Source: Ignavibacteriales bacterium
GTDB lineage: Bacteria > Bacteroidota > Ignavibacteria > T3Sed10-11
Direction: 5' to 3'
NCBI GenBank assembly: GCA_003560935.1
Contig: PWJF01000451.1
Location: forward strand, 1 to 6,806
DNA length: 6,806 nucleotides
The notes under the pieces: model-generated
Database searches by the model: none
Told to the model about the DNA's origin: nothing
Seen by the model: only the letters and a program-made list of their open reading frames with translations
Part shown: positions 1 through 5,950 of the stretch, in pieces
Numbering within the stretch: position 1 is the stretch's first letter
Layout of the letters: every line of letters starts with the position of its first letter
Made by a program: the position numbers and the translations under genes

Positions 1-183
1 CTGCGCGAGGAGGATTATCAACCCGCCTGCGTGGACACCTGTCCCGCCAACGCGATGGTGTTCGGTGATCTTGATAATCCCCACAGCGAGGTCTCCCGAT
101 GGAATGAAAGTCCGCGTGTCGAGCATGTGTTGGAAGGATTAGGCACACATCCAAAGGTGACATACTTGAAGGGAGGTGTGTAG
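1..183 (+). CDS. Fe-S (4Fe-4S ferredoxin-type) subunit of a molybdoenzyme/ACIII-like complex, C-terminal part
   Basis: The frame is open from base 1 to a TAG at 181-183 and gives the last 60 residues of a protein whose start lies left of the window. Visible residues 10-14 form CVDTC followed by P, the end of a ferredoxin-type cysteine motif, and then a VFGDLDNP stretch. This arrangement (CxxxCP, then FGDL.NP) is typical of the electron-transfer subunits of DmsB/NrfC/PsrB type and of the C-terminal Fe-S part of ActB in alternative complex III. The protein would pass electrons between a catalytic or haem subunit and the membrane quinone-binding subunit. The next gene, an NrfD-like membrane protein, starts only 3 bases after the stop, which fits the usual Fe-S/NrfD pairing. 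Whether this is a free subunit or the tail of a fused ActB-like protein cannot be seen here. Confidence 0.85.
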   Translation: MREEDYQPACVDTCPANAMVFGDLDNPHSEVSRWNESPRVEHVLEGLGTHPKVTYLKGGV

Positions 184-186
184 GTT

Positions 187-1539
187 ATGCAACTTGATAG
201 TCAGAAGGCTCTGAAACAAGACCGTCCGATTATTCAACCGATCTTTAAAACGGGTCGGGGATATTACATTGTCGCCGGCCTGTTATTGGCGGTCTGTTTA
301 TGGGCGTTGTACGCATACATCTGGCAACTGCGTCACGGACTGGGAGTAACCGGACTGAACCGGCCGGTGTATTGGGGGATTTACATTACTAACTTCGTAT
401 TTTTCATCGGTGTCAGCCACGCAGGCACCTTGATTTCAGCGATTCTTCGATTGACCAATGCCGAATGGCGGAGACCGATCACACGGATGGCTGAAGTAAT
501 TACAGTGCTGGTGCTGTTTTTCGGTGTCGGTAACGTGCTGTTGGATTTGGGACGACCCGAACGGGCATTATATGTGATTCAGCACGGGAATTTCGCTTCA
601 CCGTTGCTATGGGATGTGACGGCAATTAGCGTGTATCTGACCGCCAGTCTTATCTATCTTTATATTCCAATGATTCCGGATCTTGCCATTTTACGTGATG
701 TAACGAATGGATGGCGAAAAAGGATTTACCGCCCACTTGCGTTGGGCTTCACGAGTACGGATAATCAACGGCGCCGGCTGGAAAGGGCTATTGCCATAAT
801 GGCGATTCTGGTAATTCCCATCGCCGTCAGCGTGCACACAGTTGTGTCGTGGGTATTTGCAATGACTATCACACCGATGTGGCACTCGACAATCTTCGGT
901 CCGTATTTTGTCGTGGGGGCGATTTTCTCCGGTATTGCGGCTCTGATCACCGCTATGGTCATCTTGCGCAAGGTTTATCACCTGGAAGAATACCTTCGCC
1001 CGATCCATTTCAATAACCTCGGTCTCCTATTGCTGGTTATGTCCTTGTTGTGGCTCTACTTCACGTTTGCCGAGTATCTAACAATCTGGTATGGACAAAA
1101 ACCATATGAGCTGCCGATATTTTGGGCGAAAGTAACCGGAGAATATGCACCATATTTTTGGACAATGTTCATTACCTGTTTCATCATCCCTTTCGCCATC
1201 CTTTGCCGGAAACAAACGCGTACAATCACGGGTACGCTTGTTGCTTCTATTTCCGTCAACATTGGTATGTGGTTGGAGCGATTCACCATTGTAGTGCCGT
1301 CGCTCTCCAACCCTCGGTTGCCCGTGGAACTTGCTCAGTATAATCCAACCTGGGTCGAATGGTCAATGATGGCAGGCTTTTTTGCCGCGTTCATTCTTCT
1401 CTATATGCTATTCACGAAACTGTTCCCGATCGTCTCTATCTGGGAAATCCGCGAAGGGCGCGAGATCGGTGTGTCCGAAACAGTCGAGCGAATTAAAACA
1501 TATCTACCTGGGGAAATCAAAGAGGAGGGGTCATCATGA
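187..1539 (+). CDS. NrfD/PsrC-family quinol-interacting membrane subunit, ActC-like
   Basis: A 450-residue polytopic membrane protein. By eye there are ten hydrophobic segments, near residues 26-46, 64-86, 101-119, 140-160, 201-225, 239-260, 276-297, 322-340, 347-370 and 391-413. Ten helices and this length fit ActC/ActF of alternative complex III better than the eight-helix PsrC type. Family-like features include GVSHAGTLI (His78), Glu103 in helix 3, Asp120 followed by GRPER, HTVVSWVFA around His217, and NIGMWLERF at 358-366. In this family such polar residues on the first helices line a quinol site; assigning that role here is inference. The start at 187 is supported by a GGGAGG at 171-176 and by tight spacing to the preceding Fe-S gene. 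The stop overlaps the next start (ATGA). The protein probably oxidises or reduces menaquinone/ubiquinone for the flanking Fe-S and cytochrome subunits. Confidence 0.9.
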   Translation: MQLDSQKALKQDRPIIQPIFKTGRGYYIVAGLLLAVCLWALYAYIWQLRHGLGVTGLNRPVYWGIYITNFVFFIGVSHAGTLISAILRLTNAEWRRPITRMAEVITVLVLFFGVGNVLLDLGRPERALYVIQHGNFASPLLWDVTAISVYLTASLIYLYIPMIPDLAILRDVTNGWRKRIYRPLALGFTSTDNQRRRLERAIAIMAILVIPIAVSVHTVVSWVFAMTITPMWHSTIFGPYFVVGAIFSGIAALITAMVILRKVYHLEEYLRPIHFNNLGLLLLVMSLLWLYFTFAEYLTIWYGQKPYELPIFWAKVTGEYAPYFWTMFITCFIIPFAILCRKQTRTITGTLVASISVNIGMWLERFTIVVPSLSNPRLPVELAQYNPTWVEWSMMAGFFAAFILLYMLFTKLFPIVSIWEIREGREIGVSETVERIKTYLPGEIKEEGSS

Positions 1540-2762
1540 AAAAACTCTTACTTCCAGTGTTCTGCGGTGTGACGCTCGTCGTCTTTGGTGCGTGGACAAT
1601 TCTTCAGGATCTTCCGCCGTTGCCTGAGGACCCGATGGCGGGGGCACGGCTCTTTCAGCAAAAAGGCTGCGTCCAGTGTCATTCCATTGACAGCGATGAC
1701 AGCAAGATCGGTCCAAACCTGGCAAGAGTTCATCTCAAAGGGAGTCTTCTGGACCTTGCTGGAGCAATGTGGAACCATGCCCCGGTTATGCAGCTGTATA
1801 TGGCGGATCTACGCATTTCACCACCGAGTTTGACAGCCCATGAAATGGCAAACCTCACTGCTTTCCTCAGTGCATACCAGTATTATTTGAAACAACTCGG
1901 CAAACCCGGAGATCCCGAGCGCGGTAAACAAGTGTTTCAATCTAAAAACTGCGGACTTTGCCACTCCCTCAGTCCCGACGCCGATCCTGCGGAAATTGGT
2001 CCTAACCTGCATGGTTACAGCAAACTTTCGCCGATTCAAATCGCTCAAGCGATGTGGAACCATGAACCCGCTATGGCACAAGAATTTGTCAGACTGGGTC
2101 TGCCTCTGCCCACATTCGAAGGGGACGAGATGGCAGATCTCATTGCCTATTTGCAACGTGCCGCCGTCCCTGCCGACGCCGAACCGGTGTATGTAGAGCC
2201 CGGCAGCCCGAATCAAGGCCGCGCGTTGTTCGAACAAAAAGGCTGTGTTACATGCCATGCGATCCGCGGGGAAGGCGGCACCCCCGGGATTCCCGACCTC
2301 GGACATCGTCGAACGGAACTGGTGCGCAGCGTCACCGAGGTGGCTGCTTTCATGTGGGATCACGGTGTAGCGATGCAGGATAAAATGCGCGAGTTCAAAG
2401 TGCAGCCGGTCAGATTCGAGGGGAACGAAATGGCAGATATCATTGCCTATCTCTATTTCATCAACTACTTTGACCAACCCGGAGATGGCGAACGCGGTAA
2501 AAAACTCTTCTCCGAAAAACATTGCATCCAGTGTCATTCAATCACACCGGGAGAGCCATCGATAGGTCCCGACTTGAGCCGCTCCACACAAGTCGGCTCC
2601 CCCATCGAGGTTATTACCGTAATGTGGAATCACGCAAAAAAAATGGAGCCGGCAATGACGGCACGGGGTATACCCTGGCCAAGGTTCGAGATTGGAGAAA
2701 TGGCCGATTTGGTTGAGTTCATAAGAGCGCATAGTGATAATCCGGGTGTAGGAACAAAATAG
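1536..2762 (+). CDS. Membrane-anchored tetraheme cytochrome c made of four tandem monoheme domains
   Basis: 408 residues with one hydrophobic N-terminal segment (about 4-22). No clear signal-peptidase site follows it, so it is probably an uncleaved anchor holding the haem domains on the periplasmic side. Four CXXCH haem c sites lie at residues 45-49 (CVQCH), 139-143 (CGLCH), 237-241 (CVTCH) and 330-334 (CIQCH), a period of about 93-98 residues. Each unit repeats the same plan: G..LF..K.C..CH, then GP(N/D)L or PDL, then MWNH (MWDH in unit 3), a Met four residues after the His (85, 180, 280, 370), and a final EMA(D/N)L helix. Those Met residues are candidate sixth haem ligands (inference). The start is set by AGAGGAGGGG at 1521-1530 and the ATGA overlap with the NrfD gene, implying translational coupling. 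It likely takes electrons from the quinol module and passes them to a soluble carrier or oxidase. Confidence 0.92.
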   Translation: MKKLLLPVFCGVTLVVFGAWTILQDLPPLPEDPMAGARLFQQKGCVQCHSIDSDDSKIGPNLARVHLKGSLLDLAGAMWNHAPVMQLYMADLRISPPSLTAHEMANLTAFLSAYQYYLKQLGKPGDPERGKQVFQSKNCGLCHSLSPDADPAEIGPNLHGYSKLSPIQIAQAMWNHEPAMAQEFVRLGLPLPTFEGDEMADLIAYLQRAAVPADAEPVYVEPGSPNQGRALFEQKGCVTCHAIRGEGGTPGIPDLGHRRTELVRSVTEVAAFMWDHGVAMQDKMREFKVQPVRFEGNEMADIIAYLYFINYFDQPGDGERGKKLFSEKHCIQCHSITPGEPSIGPDLSRSTQVGSPIEVITVMWNHAKKMEPAMTARGIPWPRFEIGEMADLVEFIRAHSDNPGVGTK

Positions 2763-2773
2763 CCGGTAGGATT

Positions 2774-2961
2774 TCACACCTTCAAAAACCTCGCACCGTT
2801 TTTTGGTCATCCGCCGCAGGTATCGCAACGATCACCGTGCTCAATGACATAAGCATAGCACCGACTGCCGGTACCAGCAAGATTCCGTATATATACAACA
2901 CACAGGCCGCAACGGTAATTGCCGCTACATTATACCCGATTGACAGTAGGAGATGCAAAAA
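2774..2961 (-). pseudogene. C-terminal remnant of a CopB-like P1B-type ATPase (copy 1)
   Basis: Read on the minus strand, about 2822-2952 encodes a peptide containing GYNVAAITVAA and [15 protein letters not shown], the last two membrane helices of a heavy-metal P1B ATPase. Over the 39 residues from GYNV to IVAI it matches the fragment at the right end of this window at 33 positions. The usually conserved Pro of the AIP motif is Thr. After IVAI the frame departs: about 20 extra bases (roughly 2797-2820) lie between it and an out-of-frame ARFLKV end with its TGA at 2774-2776. In-frame translation instead stops at 2782-2784. Nothing of the nucleotide-binding or phosphorylation domains remains. 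The fragment lies in the gap between the cytochrome gene and the convergent methyltransferase, and begins directly after, and in frame with, the methyltransferase stop codon. Confidence 0.8.
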
Positions 2962-3498
2962 TTAAGATTGATTGAATGATGTTGTATAAACCGATAATAC
3001 ACCAAAAATCGTCTTCACTCTCTTAATCTCGTCAACTGTACCGAATTCATTCTCGATGAACTCTCGCATTTTACCTGAGACAGTGTCAGAAGTCGTCTTA
3101 AAACCATCCAACAATTGAATTAAGTAAAAGCGTAATCGCTCAGTACGACTTGTAGGCTGTCCCCAATCGACAATAAACAATCGTCCATTGGGGATTAGCA
3201 CACGGTGAATTTCGGCAAGAGCAGCACGTTTGACATCGGTGGGGAGGTGATGAAATACCAGACTCGAAAAGACCGTATCAAAAGTTCCAATTTCAAATGG
3301 GAGCTGTTGTGCAAATGTGTGCATAAAAGTGATATCAACCCCATTTATTTCGGCTTTCTTTCGGGCACGAGTTATCATATCATTATCTCCGTCGATACCG
3401 ATTATCAAAAGACCGGGATATTTTTTCTTTAACATTATTGACAATGTCCCGGTACCGCATCCTATATCGAGTATGGTTTCATTGCCTTTCAGATTCAT
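2962..3498 (-). CDS. Class I SAM-dependent methyltransferase, probably 5'-truncated
   Basis: 178 residues from the first available ATG. The Rossmann methyltransferase motifs are clear. Motif I LDIGCGTG lies at 10-17, the acidic end of strand 2 is IIGIDGD (Asp36), FDTVFSSLVFHHL at 73-85 is motif-IV-like, and EIHRVLIPNGRLFIVDWG (96-113) follows, as in the Methyltransf_11/25 group (UbiE-like). The substrate cannot be inferred. The ATG at 3498 has no Shine-Dalgarno site. In-frame sequence upstream, up to about 3580, still reads like the family N-terminus (LIFDPVIKLFFNEDKLREQF), yet contains no ATG, GTG or TTG before the stop near 3690. The natural start therefore seems to have been lost at a junction, and the present gene begins only nine residues before motif I. 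It may be a decaying gene or may still be translated without its cap helices. Its 3' end abuts an ATPase remnant. Confidence 0.75.
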   Translation of the reverse strand: MNLKGNETILDIGCGTGTLSIMLKKKYPGLLIIGIDGDNDMITRARKKAEINGVDITFMHTFAQQLPFEIGTFDTVFSSLVFHHLPTDVKRAALAEIHRVLIPNGRLFIVDWGQPTSRTERLRFYLIQLLDGFKTTSDTVSGKMREFIENEFGTVDEIKRVKTIFGVLSVYTTSFNQS

Positions 3499-3584
3499 GA
3501 GAGAAATAAATTGCTCTCGCAGTTTGTCCTCATTAAAAAACAGCTTTATAACCGGATCAAAGATGAGTTGTTTAAATATACATT

Positions 3585-3696
3585 TGCCTCGTTGTCCAGG
3601 TTTTATGTTGAAATGAGGATCCGGGTTGAAGGTGGAAAGGTCACGCCGTTGACGAAGCTGCAGGTGGCGTTGAAGAAGTTGTTAGGTAGGTTATAG
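3585..3696 (+). pseudogene. Possible orphan C-terminus of an unknown plus-strand protein
   Basis: On the plus strand the frame ending at TAG 3694-3696 contains RFYVEMRIRVEGGKV followed by TPLTKLQVALKKLLGRL. It reads like a genuine amphipathic protein end: regular hydrophobic spacing, basic helix, codons ending mostly in G, C or T. The opposite strand here gives a low-quality peptide. Left of about 3585 the same frame runs into the antisense of the methyltransferase N-terminus, so any parent gene has lost its body. I do not recognise the family. The evidence is only the look of the translation, so it could be chance. Confidence 0.3.
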
Positions 3697-3709
3697 AGGT
3701 TAGCTTATC

Positions 3710-3738
3710 ATGTAAATGAACATAAAATCATTTAACAT
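3710..3738. promoter_or_regulatory. Imperfect inverted repeat just upstream of the PEBP gene
   Basis: ATGTAAATGA at 3710-3719 and TCATTTAACAT at 3728-3738 are inverted copies with one bulged base, separated by the 8 bases ACATAAAA. Weak symmetry continues outward as TTAT/ATAA. The element ends 2 bases before the GGAG ribosome-binding site of the next gene. It could be an operator or a leader hairpin for the PEBP-DUF72 unit. A chance AT-rich palindrome is also possible. Confidence 0.4.
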
Positions 3739-3750
3739 AAGGAGATTAGT

Positions 3751-4203
3751 ATGAGTTTAACACTATCCAGTCCCGCTTTTAGAAACGGGGCAGCCATTCC
3801 ATCCAAATACACATGCCGGGGTGAAGATATTTCTCCGCCGCTTCAGTGGGGTGGTATCTCTGAAAATACAAAAAGTCTTGCGTTGATTTGTGATGATCCC
3901 GACGCGCCGGCCGGAACGTGGGTTCATTGGGTCGCGTATAATATTCCTCCCGCAATAACAGAAATTCCTGAAAAGAGAGGATTCGGAGGTAAAGCGGCAG
4001 AAGGGATCAACGACTTCAGACGAAGAGGCTACGGTGGCCCGTGTCCACCTCCCGGAAAACCGCATCGTTATTATTTTAAATTGTATGCTCTCGATAAGGA
4101 TGTTACCTTAAAAGAAGGAGCAACGAAGAAAGAATTACTGAAAGAAATTGAGGGGCACATCATTCAGCATACAGAATTAATGGGTACTTATCAACGGAAG
4201 TAA
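3751..4203 (+). CDS. YbhB/YbcL-family PEBP (Raf kinase inhibitor-like) protein
   Basis: 150 residues, the normal length of bacterial phosphatidylethanolamine-binding-protein homologues. Family signatures include CRGEDISPPLQWGG near residues 22-35, DDPDAPAGTWVHWVAYNIP near 47-65 (the ligand-pocket DPDAP and HW), and GINDFRRRGYGGPCPPPGKP near 85-104, followed by HRYYFKLYALD. PEBP proteins carry a small anion-binding pocket; the cellular role of most bacterial members is unknown, so no function beyond family is claimed. There is no signal peptide, so it is probably cytoplasmic. The start is supported by GGAG at 3741-3744, six bases before the ATG. The DUF72 gene follows after 3 bases, so the two are probably co-transcribed and translationally coupled. 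Confidence 0.93.
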   Translation: MSLTLSSPAFRNGAAIPSKYTCRGEDISPPLQWGGISENTKSLALICDDPDAPAGTWVHWVAYNIPPAITEIPEKRGFGGKAAEGINDFRRRGYGGPCPPPGKPHRYYFKLYALDKDVTLKEGATKKELLKEIEGHIIQHTELMGTYQRK

Positions 4204-4206
4204 GAA

Positions 4207-4926
4207 ATGTATTACATCGGAACGAGCGGATGGAATTACAAACACTGGTCGGACGGCCTGTTTTATCCACACGGTTTATCACAGCGGAAATGGCTTGAGT
4301 ATTATTGTGAACATTTCAATACCGTTGAACTGAACGTTACGTTTTACCGGCTGCCAAAGGAGGAAACGTTTAAAGGGTGGTATCAGAGAACGCCCGGTAA
4401 TTTTCTCTTCATCGTTAAGGGGAGTCGTTTTATTACTCATATAAAAAAAATGCAGGATTGTAAGGGACCGGTAGAACTGTTCATCTCCACAGTGAAATTA
4501 CTCAAAGAAAAACTTGGTGCTGTTCTCTGGCAATTTCCGCCGTCATTGAAAAAGAATATTCAAGCACTTGAACAATTTTTCAATCTATTGAACAATACAG
4601 GTATCCGACAGGTATTTGAAATGCGTCACGCAAGCTGGTTTGATTATGAAATATTTGATATTTTACAATCTTCTAATGCATGTCTCTGCATTGCGGATTC
4701 AGACCGCTGGCCATGTGCAAAAGAGGTAACAGCCGATTTTCTTTATCTCCGTTTTCACGGACGAAACGGTACCTATCGTTCGAAATATACCGATGAACAA
4801 CTCCGGGAGTGGACAACATTCGTCAAAGCGCAGGATGTGAAGGACACGTTTGCATATTTTAATAACGATATCGGTGGCCATGCTGTTAACAATGCCAAAA
4901 CGTTTCGGGAATTCCTGCTTAATTGA
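4207..4926 (+). CDS. DUF72 (YecE-like) family protein
   Basis: 239 residues, close to the usual family size. It begins with YYIGTSGWNYKHW and continues with FNTVELNVTFYRLP (about 38-51), FLFIVKGSRFITH (about 67-79), LGAVLWQFPPSLK (about 103-115), FEMRHASWF (about 138-146), and FLYLRFHGRNGTYRSKY near 178-194. These are the conserved blocks of the TIM-barrel-like DUF72 fold. The biochemical function is not established for the family; the conserved Glu, Arg and His residues suggest an enzyme. The ATG lies 3 bases after the PEBP stop with no strong ribosome-binding site of its own, so coupling to the upstream gene is likely. The gene appears complete and undamaged. Confidence 0.93.
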   Translation: MYYIGTSGWNYKHWSDGLFYPHGLSQRKWLEYYCEHFNTVELNVTFYRLPKEETFKGWYQRTPGNFLFIVKGSRFITHIKKMQDCKGPVELFISTVKLLKEKLGAVLWQFPPSLKKNIQALEQFFNLLNNTGIRQVFEMRHASWFDYEIFDILQSSNACLCIADSDRWPCAKEVTADFLYLRFHGRNGTYRSKYTDEQLREWTTFVKAQDVKDTFAYFNNDIGGHAVNNAKTFREFLLN

Positions 4927-4934
4927 AAAGCTTT

Positions 4935-4951
4935 AAAAGTGTTAACTTTTT
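4935..4951 (+). terminator. Weak hairpin after the DUF72 gene, possible terminator
   Basis: AAAAGT (4935-4940) and ACTTTT (4945-4950) form a six-pair stem with a GTTA loop, followed by T. It lies 9 bases after the DUF72 stop. The stem is AT-only apart from one G-C pair and the T run is short, so termination would be weak. The rest of the 111-base gap up to 5038 is AT-rich and shows no convincing promoter. Confidence 0.3.
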
Positions 4952-5037
4952 GATCTTCATTTTCCGCACTCAGGTATATTTAGTTTTTGGGGTGTTATAT
5001 TTTGTTTTTATCAGTGTAGAGTTGTATTTTAATAAAT

Positions 5038-5445
5038 ATGAAATCAACAGAGAATAAAATAATTGCTTATTTTTCAACTGAAACCGATGTAAATGCAGTT
5101 TATTTATTCGGTTCAGAGACCAGTGGAAGAACACACGAGGAAAGTGATATAGATATAGCCATATTGTTTCACGACGGTAATGAACCGGACATTGACAGAG
5201 TCCTTGCGATTCAAGATAAACTAACATCCTTACTTTCCTGTGAAACAGATATTGTTGTCTTGAACGGTGCTTCCCCAATCATTCGAATGCAGGTTCTCAG
5301 AAAAGGAAAAAAATTGCTCGAGCGTGATCACCGTGCGTATTCACGTTTTTTTGTGCGCACGATTAAAGAATATGATGATTTAAAAAGGGTGAGAGCCGTT
5401 ATTGAAAAGAAAATTATGCGAGGGAGTATTTATGGTCGATCGTGA
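5038..5445 (+). CDS. mntA: MntA-like nucleotidyltransferase (type VII antitoxin family)
   Basis: 135 residues, the usual size of minimal nucleotidyltransferase (MNT) domain proteins. The catalytic signature GSX10DXD is complete: Gly25-Ser26, ten residues, then Asp37-Ile-Asp39. A third acidic residue, Asp71 in ETDIVVLN, sits where the family needs it. In studied MntA/HepT pairs, MntA adds AMP units to a Tyr of the HEPN ribonuclease HepT and so silences it. Here the gene is followed, with a 14-base overlap, by a frame starting like HepT, but that partner is cut short. The ATG has no clear Shine-Dalgarno site (TTTTAATAAAT precedes it). All catalytic residues look intact, so this may be an orphan antitoxin outliving its toxin. 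The C-terminal part (SRFFVRTIKEYDDLKRVRAV) also matches the family's helical tail. Confidence 0.85.
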   Translation: MKSTENKIIAYFSTETDVNAVYLFGSETSGRTHEESDIDIAILFHDGNEPDIDRVLAIQDKLTSLLSCETDIVVLNGASPIIRMQVLRKGKKLLERDHRAYSRFFVRTIKEYDDLKRVRAVIEKKIMRGSIYGRS

Positions 5446-5695
5446 CGTTGCTCTGGCTAAAATAGCGTCCATTCAAAAATCTCTCCGAAGGATAAAGGAA
5501 ATTACACATCTCAATCCGGAATCGCTTGAAATGGGTAAACTGTATAGAATTATCTCCAATGAAAATGCGGAATCACACGGATATATCCGCGTAGTCGATG
5601 AAAGTGGTGAGGATTACGGATATTCAGAGGATCGATTTTATCGTCTTGAAGTTCCTCAGTCACTGGAAAAGACTTTCTTAGAGGTTTTGGCTTGA
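5432..5695 (+). CDS. Truncated HepT N-terminus fused to an unrelated small protein
   Basis: 87 residues from the ATG at 5432, supported by AGGGAG at 5421-5426; an in-frame ATG at 5402 lacks such a site. Residues 1-33 (MVDRDVALAKIASIQKSLRR to PESLE) match the first helix of HepT, the HEPN toxin usually encoded right after mntA. The match then stops. Residues 34-87 begin MGKLYRIIS and contain GYIRVVDESGEDYGYSEDRF, a compact beta-rich small protein that I cannot name. The HEPN catalytic Arg-X4-6-His motif and the AMPylated Tyr, normally near residue 100, are absent, so RNase activity is not expected. The second half has its own ATG at 5531 but no good ribosome-binding site before it. The simplest reading is a deletion that joined hepT to a downstream small gene; a functional hybrid is less likely. 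Confidence 0.65.
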   Translation: MVDRDVALAKIASIQKSLRRIKEITHLNPESLEMGKLYRIISNENAESHGYIRVVDESGEDYGYSEDRFYRLEVPQSLEKTFLEVLA

Positions 5696-5950
5696 GAACA
5701 AATACCGCACATCTATCGGCACAATGTTTCTGAAAAGGAAGTTGAAGAGATATTGAGGAAGCCTGGTGAGGATAGACCCGGACGCAAAGAATCTCGAGTA
5801 GCAACGGGGCGGACCTCAGGGGGACGGTACGTGAGAGTAATATACGTACCTGATCCGGAACCGGACAGTGTTTTTGTTATTACGGCATATGATCTACGTG
5901 GTAAACCACTATTTGCTTATAGACGTCGTCTTAGGAGAAAAAGGAAATGA
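5696..5950 (+). CDS. DUF4258/BrnT-like toxin frame with no proper start codon
   Basis: The frame directly after TGA 5693-5695 is open to TGA 5948-5950 and encodes about 84 residues. It starts EQIPHIYRHNVSEKEVEEIL, continues with GRKESRVATGRTSGGRYVRV and FVITAYDLRGKP, and ends in a very basic AYRRRLRRKRK tail. The plan of His-x-x-x-His-x-Val-x-x-x-Glu-Val, a central GRT..GRY, and a VITAYD strand followed by Arg residues fits small RelE-fold toxins of the DUF4258/BrnT kind. Family assignment is by pattern only. The first ATG/GTG/TTG in frame is TTG 5753, which would delete the conserved N-terminal motif. So either the start was damaged near 5690-5700, or translation comes from the previous gene through the TGA. 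The stop overlaps the next gene's ATG (ATGA), as in coupled toxin-antitoxin pairs. Confidence 0.6.
   Translation, partial: EQIPHIYRHNVSEKEVEEILRKPGEDRPGRKESRVATGRTSGGRYVRVIYVPDPEPDSVFVITAYDLRGKPLFAYRRRLRRKRK

Noticed and set aside
691..1310. Several minus-strand open frames of 68-105 codons.
   Set aside because: They are antisense to the NrfD-like gene, have no ribosome-binding sites, and give low-complexity, Cys/His-rich translations.
1818..2537. A 239-codon open frame on the minus strand.
   Set aside because: It lies wholly antisense to the tetraheme cytochrome. It stays open because the four domain repeats reuse the same codons, and its translation shows no domain.
2763..2790. A terminator between the cytochrome gene and the convergent methyltransferase.
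   Set aside because: No stem-loop with a T run is visible; the region is ATPase-derived sequence.
4950..5001. TTGATC and TATATT boxes upstream of mntA as a sigma70-type promoter.
   Set aside because: The spacing is 19 bases and the -35 match is poor in a very AT-rich stretch, so this is no better than chance.
5489..5509. Arg followed by His at RX5H spacing (residues 20-26) in the truncated HepT, resembling the HEPN RX4-6H motif.
   Set aside because: The real HEPN motif lies near residue 100 within a conserved RN..AH context; here it is in the first helix and lacks that context.
5693..5695. TGA as a recoded sense codon.
   Set aside because: TGA serves as a normal stop for the NrfD gene, mntA and the ATPase fragment, and no selenocysteine-type hairpin is evident after it.
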